Origin: Pseudomonas fuscovaginae SE-1
Lineage (GTDB): Bacteria > Pseudomonadota > Gammaproteobacteria > Pseudomonadales > Pseudomonadaceae
Assembly (NCBI RefSeq): GCF_000364705.1
Contig: NZ_AQOH01000058.1
Span: 1 to 39,123 of the forward strand
Direction of reading: 5' to 3'
DNA: 39,123 nucleotides
Shown: in pieces, positions 25,537 through 37,609 of the stretch
How positions within the stretch are numbered: the first letter of the stretch is position 1
How the letters are laid out: every line of letters begins with the position of its first letter
Position numbers and translations under genes: made by a program
Notes under the pieces: model-generated
The model's database searches: none
Seen by the model: the letters and a program-made list of their open reading frames with translations, nothing else
Told to the model about the DNA's origin: nothing

Positions 25537-25871
25537 TTAAGGAAATACCACACTGCTGAATCGGAATTTAGAGAGGGATTTCCCGTAGGGTCAGGGAAAT
25601 GCTGTCGACCCGTATGGGGTCGACCCGTTTAGCGCGCAGCCACCCTTTTGGGGCACAAACGCAAAATGGCCGTCAGAGTACCGAATTTGGGAAAAAAACG
25701 CACTGTTTGAGGGCGAGTTGTCCGATAAGCGACACTTCGCTGTCGCGATTTCATATGAGACCGCAAACATTTCCCCACACGGTCCTGCAGGAGACGGCCG
25801 GGATCGCGTCAGGCAGTGAATGGCCGCCATGGCATGCCCGCACCACTGCTGGCCAGGTAGGCCAGAAAGCA
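25537..25871 (-). promoter_or_regulatory. Structured non-coding region upstream of brnQ
   Basis: No gene is seen in this 335-bp stretch. Several foldable elements are present: ATTTCCC...GGGAAAT (about 25579-25600), GTCGACCC-N5-GGGTCGAC (25604-25624) and GCGACA-CTTCGC-TGTCGC (25729-25746). The second element also forms a direct repeat, GTCGACCCGT twice with a 5-bp spacer. I could not place a convincing promoter. These may be operator sites or leader structure for brnQ. Confidence 0.4.
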
Positions 25872-25897
25872 CAAAGGCCACCCGAAGGTGGCCTTTG
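25872..25897 (-). terminator. Terminator of the sucCD transcript
   Basis: On the minus strand CAAAGGCCACC-TTCG-GGTGGCCTTTG forms a perfect 11-bp stem with a UUCG loop, 24 bp after the sucD stop. Only a broken T-run follows (TGCTTTC), but the stem is very strong. Confidence 0.8.
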
Positions 25898-25921
25898 CTG
25901 AAGCTCAAAGTCAGCCGAAGC

Positions 25922-26806
25922 TTACTTCTTCACTTCCCAACCGGTCAGCTCGGCCAGGGCCTTGCCGATGTCGGCCAGCGAACGCACGGTTTTCACGCCA
26001 GCGTCTTGCAGGGCCGCGAATTTCTCGTCCGCAGTGCCTTTGCCGCCGGAGATGATTGCACCTGCGTGGCCCATGCGCTTGCCCGGAGGAGCAGTCACAC
26101 CCGCGATGTAGGAAACAACCGGCTTGGTCACGTTGGCCTTGATGTAGGCAGCCGCTTCTTCTTCAGCCGAACCGCCGATCTCGCCGATCATGACGATCGC
26201 TTCGGTCTTCGGGTCTTCCTGGAACAGCTTCAGGATGTCGATGAAGTTCGAGCCCGGGATCGGGTCGCCACCGATGCCCACGCAGGTCGACTGGCCGAAA
26301 CCGGCGTCGGTGGTCTGCTTGACGGCTTCATAGGTCAGGGTGCCGGAACGGGAAACGATACCGACCTTGCCTGGCAAGTGGATGTGACCTGGCATGATGC
26401 CGATCTTGCACTCGCCCGGAGTGATGACGCCTGGGCAGTTAGGGCCGATCAGGGTAACACCCAGCTCGTCGCACTTGACCTTGGCATCCAGCATGTCCAG
26501 GGTAGGAATGCCTTCGGTGATGCAGACGATCAGCTTGATGCCGCCGAAAGCCGCTTCCAGGATCGAGTCCTTGCAGAAAGGAGCTGGAACGTAGATCACG
26601 CTGGCGGTGGCGCCAGTGGCAGCCACGGCGTCTTTCACGGTGTTGAACACTGGCAGGCCCAGGTGCTCGGTACCGCCTTTGCCCGGAGTGACGCCACCGA
26701 CCATCTGGGTGCCGTATTCGATGGCTTGCTGGGTGTGGAAGCTACCCTGCGAACCGGTGATACCCTGGCAGATAACCTTGGTGTCTTTATTGATCAGGAC
26801 GCTCAT
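25922..26806 (-). CDS. sucD: Succinyl-CoA synthetase alpha subunit
   Basis: A 294-residue cytoplasmic subunit that binds CoA and carries the phosphohistidine intermediate. [16 protein letters not shown] and [31 protein letters not shown] form the CoA-binding half. [42 protein letters not shown] is the signature, and the active His sits in [21 protein letters not shown]. With SucC it makes succinyl-CoA + ADP + Pi to succinate + ATP + CoA in the TCA cycle. Its ATG overlaps the sucC stop by one base (TAATG), so it is coupled. Confidence 0.98.
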   Translation of the reverse strand: MSVLINKDTKVICQGITGSQGSFHTQQAIEYGTQMVGGVTPGKGGTEHLGLPVFNTVKDAVAATGATASVIYVPAPFCKDSILEAAFGGIKLIVCITEGIPTLDMLDAKVKCDELGVTLIGPNCPGVITPGECKIGIMPGHIHLPGKVGIVSRSGTLTYEAVKQTTDAGFGQSTCVGIGGDPIPGSNFIDILKLFQEDPKTEAIVMIGEIGGSAEEEAAAYIKANVTKPVVSYIAGVTAPPGKRMGHAGAIISGGKGTADEKFAALQDAGVKTVRSLADIGKALAELTGWEVKK

Positions 26807-27972
26807 TATTTGCCCTCCGCAGCTTTGACAACTTGTTGAGCAGCGTCGGTCAGGCTGGTAGCAGCGATGATGTTCAGACCGCTTTCTGCCAGTACTTTAG
26901 CGCCCAGTTCAGCGTTGTTGCCTTCAAGGCGCACAACAACCGGGATTTTCACGCCGACTTCTTTCACGGCGCCGATGATGCCTTCGGCAATCATGTCGCA
27001 GCGAACGATGCCGCCGAAGATGTTGACCAGTACTGCAGCGACGTTGGTGTCGGACAGGATGATCTTGAACGCTTCGGTCACGCGCTCTTTGGTAGCGCCA
27101 CCACCTACGTCGAGGAAGTTGGCTGGCTTGCCGCCGTGCAGGTTGACGATGTCCATGGTACCCATGGCCAGGCCGGCACCGTTGACCATGCAGCCGATGT
27201 TGCCTTCCAGCGCGACGTAGTTCAGTTCGAACTTGCCGGCGTGGGCTTCACGTGGATCGTCCTGGGACGGATCGTGGAAGGTTTTCAGCTTGGGCTGACG
27301 GTACATGGCGTTGGCGTCGATGTTGATCTTGGCATCGAGGCAGTGCAGGTCGCCGTCGGCCTTGATCACCAGCGGGTTGACTTCCAGCAGGGCCAGGTCG
27401 TGGTCCTGGAACAGCTTGGCCAGACCGACGAAGATCTTGGCGAACTGAGCAACCTGCTTGCCTTCCAGACCCAGCTGGAATGCCAGCTCGCGACCCTGGA
27501 ATGGCTGGGCGCCAACCAGTGGATCGATAGTGGCCTTGAGAATTTTCTCAGGGGTGTCGTGAGCGATTTTCTCGATGTCCACGCCACCTTCGGTGGAAGC
27601 CATGAACACGATGCGACGGCTCGAACGGTCAACGACAGCGCCCAGGTACAGCTCTTTAGCGATATCAGTGCACGATTCAACCAGGATCTTGGTGACCGGC
27701 TGACCATTGGCGTCAGTCTGATAGGTCACCAGACGCTTGCCCAGCCACTGCTGTGCGAAGGCTTTGGCGTCTTCCTTGCTGCGAACCAGCTTGACGCCGC
27801 CCGCTTTACCGCGACCACCGGCGTGAACCTGGGCTTTGACTACCCACTCGGAACCGCCGATCTTGTCGCAAGCTTCTGCTGCTTCTTCCGGGGTGTCTAC
27901 CGCGTAGCCTTTGGATACTGGCAGGCCGTATTCAGCGAACAGCTGCTTACCCTGATACTCGTGAAGATTCAT
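26806..27972 (-). CDS. sucC: Succinyl-CoA synthetase beta subunit
   Basis: A 388-residue subunit, the exact length of E. coli SucC. It has an N-terminal ATP-grasp domain ([42 protein letters not shown]) and the nucleotide/metal region [25 protein letters not shown]. The C-terminal domain has [29 protein letters not shown] and [17 protein letters not shown]. It determines nucleotide use and succinate binding. The ribosome site is weak. A 199-bp gap with hairpins separates it from lpdG, so sucCD may be expressed partly by its own promoter or after processing. Confidence 0.98.
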   Translation of the reverse strand: MNLHEYQGKQLFAEYGLPVSKGYAVDTPEEAAEACDKIGGSEWVVKAQVHAGGRGKAGGVKLVRSKEDAKAFAQQWLGKRLVTYQTDANGQPVTKILVESCTDIAKELYLGAVVDRSSRRIVFMASTEGGVDIEKIAHDTPEKILKATIDPLVGAQPFQGRELAFQLGLEGKQVAQFAKIFVGLAKLFQDHDLALLEVNPLVIKADGDLHCLDAKINIDANAMYRQPKLKTFHDPSQDDPREAHAGKFELNYVALEGNIGCMVNGAGLAMGTMDIVNLHGGKPANFLDVGGGATKERVTEAFKIILSDTNVAAVLVNIFGGIVRCDMIAEGIIGAVKEVGVKIPVVVRLEGNNAELGAKVLAESGLNIIAATSLTDAAQQVVKAAEGK

Positions 27973-28171
27973 GCTTTTTACCGTCTTCGTTTAGGTACTG
28001 CGCGTTCGGTGCTGCTCTGATGACCAGGGCCGCACCACCTGTGACTGCTGCTTGCATCGCCTTCCGGTTGCCCGGTGCAACGACGCAAGACTGCGTCCAG
28101 CGGATGTTCCGCGGTGAGTCTTGCGCACAAGGCTCACGACGGGCGATCCGCCGTGGTTTCTTATTATTCGC
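27973..28171 (-). promoter_or_regulatory. lpdG-sucC intergenic region with a long hairpin
   Basis: GCAAGACT (28085-28092) pairs with AGTCTTGC (28117-28124). Inside it GCGGA (28100-28104) pairs with TCCGC (28108-28112), a two-tier hairpin. A second small one, CACGACGG...CCGCCGTG, lies near 28135-28155, just after the lpdG stop. Neither has a T-run, so they look like processing or stability elements rather than strong terminators. Confidence 0.45.
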
Positions 28172-29611
<1,440 letters not shown>

Positions 29612-29719
29612 TCATTCCTTATCGAATCAAACCGGACGGCTCCTTTTGGGAACCGTCGTGGGATGGAGCTGATATCCGCACGAAAGCGGGGCCTAGCACC
29701 CCGCCTCCGTCGGCTGAAA

Positions 29720-30940
29720 TCAGATATCCAGCAGCAGACGAGCCGGGTCTTCCAGCAGGTTCTTGATGGTGACCAGGAAGGACACGGCTTCCTTGCCATC
29801 GATCAGGCGGTGGTCGTAGGACAGTGCCAGGTACATCATCGGCAGGATGACGACCTCACCCTTGACCGCCATCGGGCGCTCATTGATGTTGTGCATGCCC
29901 AGGATGGCCGCTTGGGGCGGGTTGACGATCGGCGTCGACAGCAGGGAACCGAATGTACCACCGTTGGTGATGGTGAAGGTACCGCCGGTCATTTCGTCGA
30001 TGGACAGCTTGCCGTCACGGGCCTTCTTGCCGAAGGTGGCGATGCCGTTCTCGATTTCGGCCAGGCTCATCAGCTCGGCGTTACGCAGAACCGGTACCAC
30101 CAGGCCGCGGTCGCTGGACACGGCTACACCGATGTCGGAGTAGCCGTGGTAGACGATGTCGCCGCCGTCGATGGAAGCGTTGACCGCCGGGAAGCGTTTC
30201 AGCGCTTCGGTGGCCGCCTTGACGAAGAACGACATGAAGCCCAGGCGCACGCCGTTGTGGGTCTTCTCGAACAGTTCCTTGTACTTCGAACGCAGGTCCA
30301 TGATTGGCTTCATGTTCACTTCGTTGAAGGTGGTCAGCATCGCCATGTTCGACTGTGCTTCGACCAGGCGCTTGGCCACGGTGGCACGTACGCGAGTCAT
30401 CGGTACGCGCTTCTCGGTGCGGTCGCCAGCGGCGAAGACCGGTGCGGCGGCAGCCGGAGCAGCAGCCTTGGCCGGAGCGGCAGCAGGAGCAGCCTTCTTC
30501 GCGGCAACGGCAGCCACCACGTCTTCCTTGGTCACGCGACCGCCCTTGCCGGTGCCGGCAACGGAAGCGATGTTGATGCCGTTCTCTTCAGCCAGCTTGC
30601 GGGCAGCCGGTGCAGCGATCGGGTCATCTTCGCCGTCAGCGGCGGCAGGAGCGGCAGCCTGGGCGGCAGCTGGAGCGGCAGCAGCAGGAGCGGCGGCTAC
30701 ACCACCTTCCTCGATGGTGCCCAGTACTTGCGCGGACAGCACGGTGTCGCCTTCGTTGGCAACGATGCTGCCCAGGACGCCGTCGGCCTCAGCCAGGACT
30801 TCCAGTACGACCTTGTCGGTTTCGATGTCGACGATCAGGTCGTCGCGCTTGACCGCTTCGCCCGGCTTCTTGTGCCAGGTGGCAACGGTGCCATCGGCAA
30901 CCGATTCCGGAAATTGGGGGGCTTTGATCTCGATAGCCAT
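29720..30940 (-). CDS. sucB: Dihydrolipoamide succinyltransferase (E2 of 2-oxoglutarate dehydrogenase)
   Basis: A 406-residue core subunit. One N-terminal lipoyl domain carries the lipoylated Lys43 in IETDKVVLE. It is followed by an Ala/Pro-rich flexible linker of about 25 residues ([19 protein letters not shown]), an E1/E3-binding domain ([36 protein letters not shown]), a second Ala/Pro linker and the catalytic acyltransferase domain. The active His lies in [15 protein letters not shown]. It transfers succinyl from lipoyl to CoA. It starts at ATG 30940 and is 41 bp downstream of sucA, within one operon. Confidence 0.98.
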   Translation of the reverse strand: MAIEIKAPQFPESVADGTVATWHKKPGEAVKRDDLIVDIETDKVVLEVLAEADGVLGSIVANEGDTVLSAQVLGTIEEGGVAAAPAAAAPAAAQAAAPAAADGEDDPIAAPAARKLAEENGINIASVAGTGKGGRVTKEDVVAAVAAKKAAPAAAPAKAAAPAAAAPVFAAGDRTEKRVPMTRVRATVAKRLVEAQSNMAMLTTFNEVNMKPIMDLRSKYKELFEKTHNGVRLGFMSFFVKAATEALKRFPAVNASIDGGDIVYHGYSDIGVAVSSDRGLVVPVLRNAELMSLAEIENGIATFGKKARDGKLSIDEMTGGTFTITNGGTFGSLLSTPIVNPPQAAILGMHNINERPMAVKGEVVILPMMYLALSYDHRLIDGKEAVSFLVTIKNLLEDPARLLLDI

Positions 30941-30981
30941 TATCTGTGGTTCCTTAAATTCGGTTTCAGGTGCGCGAGGCG

Positions 30982-33813
30982 TTAAACAGTAAAGGCATCT
31001 TGCAGCAGTTTTTCCTGCTGCTCAGCGTGCATCGAGGCATAACCACACGCCGGTGCAGCGGAGGCGTCACGTCCGGCGTACTCGAGTACGAGGGACTTGT
31101 TGTGACCGCTGAGGATACGGCGGAAGTGATGCTGGCTGCTGTACCAGGCGCCCTGGTTCATCGGCTCTTCCTGACACCAGACCGCATGCTTGAGGTTGGT
31201 GTAAGGCGCCAGGATTTCGGCCAGGTCGTCCTCGGGGAACGGATACAACTGCTCGATACGCACGATGGCGATATCGTCACGCTCTTCGGCGCGGCGTTTC
31301 TCCAGCAGGTCGTAGTAGACCTTGCCGCTGCAAAGCACGATGCGCTCGACCTTTTTCGGGTCCAGGGCGTCGACTTCCGGGATAACGGTCTGGAACGAAC
31401 CTTCCGCCAGATCTTCCAGGGTGGAGATGGCCAGCTTGTGACGCAGCAACGACTTTGGCGTCAGCACGATCAGCGGCTTGCGCAGCGGACGGATGACCTG
31501 ACGACGCAGCAGATGGTAGATCTGGGCCGGGGTGGTCGGCACGCAGACCTGGACGTTGTGCTCGGCGCACAGCTGCAGGTAGCGCTCCAGACGGGCCGAG
31601 GAGTGCTCCGGACCCTGGCCTTCATAACCATGCGGCAGCAGCATGGTCAGACCGCACAGACGGCCCCACTTGTGCTCGCCACTGGTGATGAACTGGTCGA
31701 TAACCACCTGTGCACCGTTGGCGAAGTCGCCGAACTGGGCTTCCCAGATCACCAGCGCGTTCGGCGTGGTGGTCGAGTAGCCATATTCGAACGCCAGCAC
31801 CGCCTCTTCCGACAGGAACGAGTCGTACAGGTCGAAACGTGGCTGGTTGTCGTACAGCTTCTGCAGAGGGATGTAGGTGGTCGCATCCTTCTGGTTGTGC
31901 AGTACGGCATGACGGTGCGAGAACGTACCACGGCCGATGTCCTGGCCGGTCATGCGGATCGGGTGACCTTCGAACAGCAGGGTCGCGTACGCCATGGTTT
32001 CGGCGTAGCCCCAGTTGATCGGCAGGCCGCCGGCTTGCATCTTCTGGCGGTCTTCGTAGATTTTCGCGACCTGGCGCTGAACCACGAAGCCTTCAGGGGT
32101 TTCCAGCAGCTTGGCGGACAGTTCCTGCAGGGTCTTCAGGTCGAAACGGGTGTCGTGACGCGCGGTCCAGGCGTGGCCCAGGTATGGACGCCAGTCGACG
32201 AACAGTTCCTTGTTGGGTTCCTTGACCAGGCTCTTCACCACGTGCAGGCCGTTGTCCAGGGCGTTGCGGTACTCGTCGACCTTGGCCTGGACGCGGGCTT
32301 CGTCCAGTACCTTGGCCTGGACCAGACGCTCGGCGTACAGCTCGCGGGTGGTGCGCTGCTTGGTGATCTGCTGGTACATCAGCGGTTGGGTACCGCTTGG
32401 CTCGTCGGCCTCGTTGTGGCCGCGACGGCGGTAGCAGACCAGGTCGATCACCACATCGCGCTTGTATTGCATGCGGTAGTCGACGGCCAGTTGGGTCACG
32501 AACAGCACGGCTTCCGGATCGTCACCATTCACATGGAGGATCGGCGCCTGGATCATCTTGGCAACGTCGGTGGCGTACTCGGTGGAACGCGAGTCCAGCG
32601 GGTTGCTGATGGTGAAACCGACCTGGTTGTTGATCACGATGTGGATCGTGCCGCCGGTCTTGAAGCCGCGGGTCTGCGACATCTGGAAGGTTTCCATGAC
32701 CACGCCCTGACCGGCGAACGCCGCGTCACCGTGGATGGAAATCGGCAGTACCTTGTCACCGCTGGCGTCGTTGCGACGGTCCTGACGGGCGCGAACCGAC
32801 CCTTCGACCACCGGCGAAACGATTTCCAGGTGGGACGGGTTGAACGCCATGGCCAGGTGGACTTCGCCGCCGGTGGTCATTACGTTGGAGGAGAAGCCCT
32901 GGTGGTACTTCACGTCACCGGAGCCCAGCTCGACCTTCTTCTTGCCTTCGAACTCGTCGAACAGCTCGCGCGGGTTCTTGCCGAAGGTGTTGACCAGTAC
33001 GTTCAGACGGCCACGGTGGGCCATGCCGATAACGATTTCCTTGGCGCCGTAGGAACCGGAACGCTGGATCATTTCGTCCAGCATCGGGATCAGGCTTTCG
33101 CCACCTTCCAGACCGAAACGCTTGGTGCCCGGGTATTTGGTGCCCAGGTATTTCTCCAGACCTTCCGCCGCGGTGACGCGCTCGAGCAGGTGGCTCTTGA
33201 CGTCTGGGGAGATGGTCGGACGGCCGCGAACGCTTTCCAGCCGCTGCTGGAACCACTGGCGCTGCTCGGAGTCGACGATGTGCGTGAACTCGGCGCCAAT
33301 GGTGCGGCAATATGTCTGCTGCAAGGCTTCGTGAATTTCGCGTAGGCTCGCTTCCTCCTTGCCGATGAACAGGTCGCCGGCACGGAAGGTCGTATCAAGA
33401 TCGGCATTGGTCAAGCCGTAATGATTGATCGACAGGTCAGCAGGTGCAGGACGCTGCCAGAGTCCCAGCGGATCGAGCTGGGACGCCTGGTGGCCACGCA
33501 TCCGGAAGGCCTGGATCAATCGCAGCACTTCAACCTGCTTCTTCTCGTGCTCACTGCTCACGCTGCCGGCGGAAACCGGTTGAGCGCGGCGCTGGTTCTT
33601 CGCCAGCAGCACGAAATGATCGCGGATTGTCGAGTGCGATACATCAGTGGCAGAGTTGCCGTCGGAAGGCAACGTCTGAAATTTGGTGCGCCATTCTTCT
33701 GGCACAGCGTTAGGGTCGTGCAGGTAGAGCTCATAAAGCTCTTCCACATAGGCTGCGTTACCACCTGAAAGATAGCCGCTTTCCCACATGCGCTGCATCA
33801 CGCTTTCTTGCAT
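30982..33813 (-). CDS. sucA: 2-oxoglutarate dehydrogenase E1
   Basis: A 943-residue thiamine-diphosphate enzyme. The N-terminal arm [33 protein letters not shown] is typical of E1o. TPP/Mg-binding residues lie in [19 protein letters not shown] and [13 protein letters not shown]. Active-site histidines are present in [15 protein letters not shown] and [12 protein letters not shown]. The transketolase-like pyrimidine domain includes [15 protein letters not shown] and [20 protein letters not shown]. It decarboxylates 2-oxoglutarate and succinylates the lipoyl group of SucB. ATG 33813 follows GAGGGTG. There is a 261-bp gap to sdhB with a hairpin, so expression may be both from its own promoter and by read-through. 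Confidence 0.98.
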   Translation of the reverse strand: MQESVMQRMWESGYLSGGNAAYVEELYELYLHDPNAVPEEWRTKFQTLPSDGNSATDVSHSTIRDHFVLLAKNQRRAQPVSAGSVSSEHEKKQVEVLRLIQAFRMRGHQASQLDPLGLWQRPAPADLSINHYGLTNADLDTTFRAGDLFIGKEEASLREIHEALQQTYCRTIGAEFTHIVDSEQRQWFQQRLESVRGRPTISPDVKSHLLERVTAAEGLEKYLGTKYPGTKRFGLEGGESLIPMLDEMIQRSGSYGAKEIVIGMAHRGRLNVLVNTFGKNPRELFDEFEGKKKVELGSGDVKYHQGFSSNVMTTGGEVHLAMAFNPSHLEIVSPVVEGSVRARQDRRNDASGDKVLPISIHGDAAFAGQGVVMETFQMSQTRGFKTGGTIHIVINNQVGFTISNPLDSRSTEYATDVAKMIQAPILHVNGDDPEAVLFVTQLAVDYRMQYKRDVVIDLVCYRRRGHNEADEPSGTQPLMYQQITKQRTTRELYAERLVQAKVLDEARVQAKVDEYRNALDNGLHVVKSLVKEPNKELFVDWRPYLGHAWTARHDTRFDLKTLQELSAKLLETPEGFVVQRQVAKIYEDRQKMQAGGLPINWGYAETMAYATLLFEGHPIRMTGQDIGRGTFSHRHAVLHNQKDATTYIPLQKLYDNQPRFDLYDSFLSEEAVLAFEYGYSTTTPNALVIWEAQFGDFANGAQVVIDQFITSGEHKWGRLCGLTMLLPHGYEGQGPEHSSARLERYLQLCAEHNVQVCVPTTPAQIYHLLRRQVIRPLRKPLIVLTPKSLLRHKLAISTLEDLAEGSFQTVIPEVDALDPKKVERIVLCSGKVYYDLLEKRRAEERDDIAIVRIEQLYPFPEDDLAEILAPYTNLKHAVWCQEEPMNQGAWYSSQHHFRRILSGHNKSLVLEYAGRDASAAPACGYASMHAEQQEKLLQDAFTV

Positions 33814-33968
33814 GCTTGGTCACCCTCGGTTAGGGGACACCACCGGCGAATACACCAAGCAAGCTTGAAGCAGTCGGAATACAGCGACCAAAACAAGCCA
33901 CTCAGAATCACGCTGATAGTCCGGGTACCAGCCCGGATGCCCCTGCTGGTCTTCATTTCTTCAAAATA

Positions 33969-33997
33969 AGAGCAACAGCCTTGTAAGCCATTGCTCT
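33969..33997 (-). terminator. Hairpin between sdhB and sucA, possible partial terminator
   Basis: On the minus strand AGAGCAA...TTGCTCT forms a 7-bp stem around a 15-nt loop and is followed by TATTTTG. It sits 78 bp after the sdhB stop and 156 bp before sucA. A weak, leaky terminator is the likeliest reading. No other gene is seen in this 261-bp gap. Confidence 0.45.
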
Positions 33998-34074
33998 GGT
34001 TAAACTGCGGCGCCGGTTCAAGCCTGCGCCACAGCCTCTACGGGTGTTGCGGTCCTACGGTTACAACAGCTGAG

Positions 34075-34779
34075 TCACACGCCGCTTTGCAGCAGCATGT
34101 TACGGATGTGACCAATGGCCTTAGTCGGGTTCAGGCCCTTGGGACATACGTTGACGCAGTTCATGATGCCGCGGCAGCGGAATACGCTGAACGGATCATC
34201 GAGCGAAGCCAGGCGCTCGGAAGTCTTGGTGTCGCGGCTGTCTGCCAGGAAGCGGTAGGCTTGCAGCAGAGCGGCCGGACCCAGGAACTTGTCCGGGTTC
34301 CACCAGAAGGATGGGCAGGAGGTCGAGCAGCAGGCACACAGAATGCACTCGTACAGACCGTCCAGCTTGTCACGCTCTTCCGGCGACTGCAGACGCTCGA
34401 TGGCCGGAGCCGGCGTGTCGTTCTGCAGGAATGGCTTCACCTTCTCGTATTGCTTGTAGAAGATGCTCATATCGACGACCAGGTCACGGATCACCGGCAA
34501 ACCTGGCAGCGGACGAATGACCAGCTTGTTACCCTTGACCACGGAGGACAGCGGCGTGATGCACGCCAGGCCGTTCTTGCCGTTGATGTTCATGCCATCG
34601 GAACCGCAAACGCCTTCACGGCAGGAACGACGATAGGAGAAACCCTCGTCCTGTTCCTTGATCAGCGCCAGCACGTCCAGGACCATCAGGTCCTTGCCAC
34701 CGGTATCGACCTGGAATACCTGGGTTTTCGGGGCCGAGTCGGTGTCGGGGTTGTAACGATAAACTTCGACTTGCAACAT
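34075..34779 (-). CDS. sdhB: Succinate dehydrogenase iron-sulfur subunit
   Basis: A 234-residue subunit. The N-terminal ferredoxin-like domain binds [2Fe-2S] through SCREGVCGSDG and NGLAC. The C-terminal domain binds [4Fe-4S] through CILCACCSTSCP, and [3Fe-4S] through CRGIMNCVNVCPKGLNP together with a Cys of the preceding motif. It relays electrons from SdhA to ubiquinone at the membrane anchors. ATG 34779 has AAGG 11 nt upstream; an in-frame GTG at 34788 is too close to that site. It is the last gene of sdhCDAB, 11 bp after sdhA. Confidence 0.98.
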   Translation of the reverse strand: MLQVEVYRYNPDTDSAPKTQVFQVDTGGKDLMVLDVLALIKEQDEGFSYRRSCREGVCGSDGMNINGKNGLACITPLSSVVKGNKLVIRPLPGLPVIRDLVVDMSIFYKQYEKVKPFLQNDTPAPAIERLQSPEERDKLDGLYECILCACCSTSCPSFWWNPDKFLGPAALLQAYRFLADSRDTKTSERLASLDDPFSVFRCRGIMNCVNVCPKGLNPTKAIGHIRNMLLQSGV

Positions 34780-34790
34780 GGCGGCCACCC

Positions 34791-36563
34791 TTAGTAAGTC
34801 CGGACTTTAGGCTCGAAAGCCGGTACGGTTTTTGGCGAGAAGTTAACAGCACGTTTGGCAACGCGTTTCTCACCCGGGAAGTACAGGGTGTGGCACAGCC
34901 AGTTTTCATCGTCGCGATCTTCGAAGTCTTCACGGGCGTGGGCACCGCGGGACTCTTTACGCACTTCGGCAGCGATGGCGGTGGCTTCGGCCACTTCCAG
35001 CAGGTTCTGCAGTTCCAGTGCTTCGATACGGGCGGTGTTGAACGCCTGCGACTTGTCGTTGATCTTGACGTTGGCGATACGCTCGCGCAGCTGGGCCAGC
35101 TGGGCGATACCCTTCTGCATGTATTCGCCAGTACGGAATACACCGAAGTAGTTCTGCATGCAGCTTTGCAGCTCGCGACGCAGGGTCGCCACGTCCTCGC
35201 CATCGGTACGCGCATTCAGCGCGGACAGGCGGGCCAGGGCCGCGTTGATGTCGGCTTCGGTGGCGTCGTCGTACTCGATACCGTCGGTCAGCGCCTTTTC
35301 CAGGTGCAGGCCGGCAGCACGGCCGAAGACCACCAGGTCGAGCAGCGAGTTGCCGCCCAGGCGGTTGGCGCCGTGAACCGATACGCAAGCCACTTCACCT
35401 ACTGCGAACAGGCCAGGGATGATGGTGTCTTCGCCGTCGGCGTTCTGGGTGATGGCCTGGCCATGGATGTTGGTGGCAACGCCGCCCATCATGTAGTGGC
35501 AGGTCGGAACGACCGGAACCGGAGCAACGACCGGGTCGACGTGGGCGAAGGTCTTGGACAGTTCGCAGATACCTGGCAGGCGGCTGTGCAGCACTTCCTC
35601 GCCGAGGTGGTCGAGCTTGAGCATCACGTGGTCGCCATTCGGGCCACAACCGTTGCCGGCGATGATTTCCTTCACCATCGAACGGGCAACCACGTCGCGA
35701 CCCGCCAGGTCCTTCGCGTTCGGAGCATAACGCTCCATGAAACGCTCGCCGTGCTTGTTGATCAGGTAACCACCTTCACCACGGCAACCCTCGGTCACCA
35801 GTACACCGGCGCCGGCAATACCGGTCGGGTGGAACTGCCACATCTCGATGTCTTGTACCGGTACGCCAGCACGCAGGGCCATGCCAACGCCGTCACCGGT
35901 GTTGATCAGGGCGTTGGTGGTCGAAGCGTAGATACGACCGGCGCCGCCGGTGGCCAGGACGGTGGCCTTGGAGCGGATATAGCTGGTTTCGCCGGTTTCG
36001 ATGCAGATGGCGATCACACCGACGAACGCGCCTTCCTGGTTCTTCACCAGGTCAACGGCATAGTATTCGTTCAGGAAGGTGGTACCGGCCTTCAGGTTGC
36101 CCTGGTACAGAGTGTGCAGCAGTGCGTGACCGGTACGGTCGGACGCCGCGCAGGTACGTGCAGCCTGGCCGCCCTTGCCGAAGTCCTTGGACTGGCCACC
36201 GAACGGACGCTGGTAGATACGGCCGGATTCGGTACGGGAGAACGGCAGACCCATGTGGTCCAGTTCGAAGACCGCAGCCGGGCCTTCCTGACACATGTAT
36301 TCGATAGCGTCCTGGTCACCGATGTAGTCGGAACCCTTGACGGTATCGTACATGTGCCAGCGCCAGTCGTCGTTCGGGTCGGCCGAAGCGATGGCGCAGG
36401 TGATGCCACCCTGGGCGGATACGGTGTGCGAACGGGTCGGGAACACCTTGGTGATCACGGCTGTCTTGTGACCGCCCTGAGCCAGCTGCAGCGCGGCGCG
36501 CATGCCCGCACCGCCGCCGCCGATGATGATGGCATCGAAAGAAATCGTTGGAATGTTAGCCAT
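34791..36563 (-). CDS. sdhA: Succinate dehydrogenase flavoprotein subunit
   Basis: A 590-residue subunit, the usual length. [20 protein letters not shown] is the FAD-binding loop and [14 protein letters not shown] carries the His that bonds FAD covalently. [23 protein letters not shown] and the active-site Arg region [12 protein letters not shown] follow, and [13 protein letters not shown] and [35 protein letters not shown] complete the signature. It oxidises succinate to fumarate on the cytoplasmic face of complex II. It begins 3 bp after the sdhD stop, within sdhCDAB. Confidence 0.98.
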   Translation of the reverse strand: MANIPTISFDAIIIGGGGAGMRAALQLAQGGHKTAVITKVFPTRSHTVSAQGGITCAIASADPNDDWRWHMYDTVKGSDYIGDQDAIEYMCQEGPAAVFELDHMGLPFSRTESGRIYQRPFGGQSKDFGKGGQAARTCAASDRTGHALLHTLYQGNLKAGTTFLNEYYAVDLVKNQEGAFVGVIAICIETGETSYIRSKATVLATGGAGRIYASTTNALINTGDGVGMALRAGVPVQDIEMWQFHPTGIAGAGVLVTEGCRGEGGYLINKHGERFMERYAPNAKDLAGRDVVARSMVKEIIAGNGCGPNGDHVMLKLDHLGEEVLHSRLPGICELSKTFAHVDPVVAPVPVVPTCHYMMGGVATNIHGQAITQNADGEDTIIPGLFAVGEVACVSVHGANRLGGNSLLDLVVFGRAAGLHLEKALTDGIEYDDATEADINAALARLSALNARTDGEDVATLRRELQSCMQNYFGVFRTGEYMQKGIAQLAQLRERIANVKINDKSQAFNTARIEALELQNLLEVAEATAIAAEVRKESRGAHAREDFEDRDDENWLCHTLYFPGEKRVAKRAVNFSPKTVPAFEPKVRTY

Positions 36564-36566
36564 GAA

Positions 36567-36935
36567 TCAGATACCCCAGAGAATCTGCACACCCCAGACG
36601 AAGTACGCGAACATTGCAACGCCGCATACCACCTGGAAAAGGAAACGCACAACAGTCGCGGACTTGCCGAACGCCATCGGCGTCAGGTAGTCGGTCGCGA
36701 TGGTCCACATGCCGACCCAGGCGTGAGCGCCCAGGGCCACCAGGGCCAGCAAGCTGAAGATGCGCATCCAGCCGTGAGAGAACAGCTCATGCCATTGACC
36801 ATAGCCAAGGCCTGGGTTCGCGATGATGTATCCGATCAGGAACAGGAAGTATGCCGCGAGAACAACCGCCGACACGCGCTGTGCCATCCAGTCATAGAGG
36901 CCCGAACGCGAGAGGTTCGTGACGTTGGTTACCAT
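36567..36935 (-). CDS. sdhD: Succinate dehydrogenase membrane anchor subunit
   Basis: A 122-residue protein with three membrane helices (VVLAAYFLFLIGYII, IFSLLALVALGAHAWVGMWTI, FLFQVVCGVAMFAYFVWGV). GLYDWMAQRVSA near the N-terminus and AHAWVGMWTIATDYL supply heme and quinone-site residues. ATG 36935 has AGGAG 7 nt upstream and is preferred over the TTG at 36941. The start lies inside the last codons of sdhC, giving a 7-nt overlap and translational coupling. In P. aeruginosa the sdh transcript is a target of PrrF iron-responsive sRNAs; whether this holds here cannot be seen. Confidence 0.96.
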   Translation of the reverse strand: MVTNVTNLSRSGLYDWMAQRVSAVVLAAYFLFLIGYIIANPGLGYGQWHELFSHGWMRIFSLLALVALGAHAWVGMWTIATDYLTPMAFGKSATVVRFLFQVVCGVAMFAYFVWGVQILWGI

Positions 36936-37315
36936 ATCCAAACTCCTGCCAGAACGATTACCACCACGGAAACGGCGATAACGATTTTCGAGCCCAGCTT
37001 GCCGCCTTCCAGCGTCTCACCGATGCCCATGTCCATGATCAAATGGCGCACACCGGCGACCAGGTGATACAGCAAGGCGGACAGGATGCCCCAAATCACT
37101 AGCTTGGCTAGCGGACTGGTCAGACACGCTTTCACCTGACCGAAGCCTTCCTCGGAGCTCAGCGACTTGTCCAATGCGTAGAGCATGATGGCCAGGCTGA
37201 CAAAGAGGATGACACCGGAAATACGGTGAAGAATGGACGTGTAAGCAGTGACTGGGAGTTTGATGGTCCTTAGGTCTAGGTTTACAGGTCGTTGGCTTTT
37301 CACGGCTTTTTTCAC
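36929..37315 (-). CDS. sdhC: Succinate dehydrogenase cytochrome b556 subunit
   Basis: A 128-residue membrane protein with three helices. RPVNLDLRTIKLPVTAYTSILHRISGV is the SdhC signature with conserved Ser and His-Arg residues near the quinone site. LLYHLVAGVRHLIMDMG carries the heme-binding His. The start is taken as GTG 37315, 9 nt after AGGGG; another GTG four codons in (37303) is possible. It is the first gene of sdhCDAB, read from a clear sigma-70 promoter about 117 nt upstream and divergent from gltA. Confidence 0.96.
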   Translation of the reverse strand: MKKAVKSQRPVNLDLRTIKLPVTAYTSILHRISGVILFVSLAIMLYALDKSLSSEEGFGQVKACLTSPLAKLVIWGILSALLYHLVAGVRHLIMDMGIGETLEGGKLGSKIVIAVSVVVIVLAGVWIW

Positions 37316-37438
37316 ACTGAAGAGCCCCTAACAATCAGGGCAAAGTTGTTGGGCAAGTGCACTGGTCAGGTACCCACCACCCAGGGAGTGACGACCCCCA
37401 ATAAATCAGGCCCAAAAGCCCTTGGCGGTCGGACGCCG

Positions 37439-37467
37439 AGTATAGACAGTTAGGCTACTAATGACAA
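37439..37467 (-). promoter_or_regulatory. Sigma-70 promoter of sdhCDAB
   Basis: On the minus strand TTGTCA (37467-37462), a 17-bp spacer and TATACT (37444-37439) give an almost consensus promoter. Transcription would begin near 37432, leaving a leader of about 117 nt rich in short G-runs. Confidence 0.85.
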
Positions 37468-37581
37468 CGCAAAGGACTACCCCCAATGGTGCATTGCGTT
37501 AGCCGCGCAAAAGGCGTAAATAGCCGTCAATTTCGAGGAAAAGCACTGCTCAAAGCCTTCTGGCGTAAGACTTTTGGCAAA

Positions 37582-37609
37582 TTGACTTTCGAATTTATCT
37601 CTCTATAGT
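37582..37609 (+). promoter_or_regulatory. Sigma-70 promoter of gltA
   Basis: TTGACT (37582-37587), a 16-bp spacer and TATAGT (37604-37609) are close to consensus. Transcription would start near 37616, about 50 nt before the ATG, and AGGAGG lies at 37658-37663. Confidence 0.85.

Noticed and set aside
30970..33345. A 791-codon plus-strand frame opposite sucA
   Set aside because: Shadow of sucA with no ribosome site, promoter or domain.
33863..33872. CAAGCTTG palindrome upstream of sucA
   Set aside because: Only 8 bp, expected by chance, and not at a recognisable promoter position.
34890..37067. A 725-codon plus-strand frame opposite sdhA and sdhD
   Set aside because: Shadow of certain genes; composition atypical of real Pseudomonas proteins.
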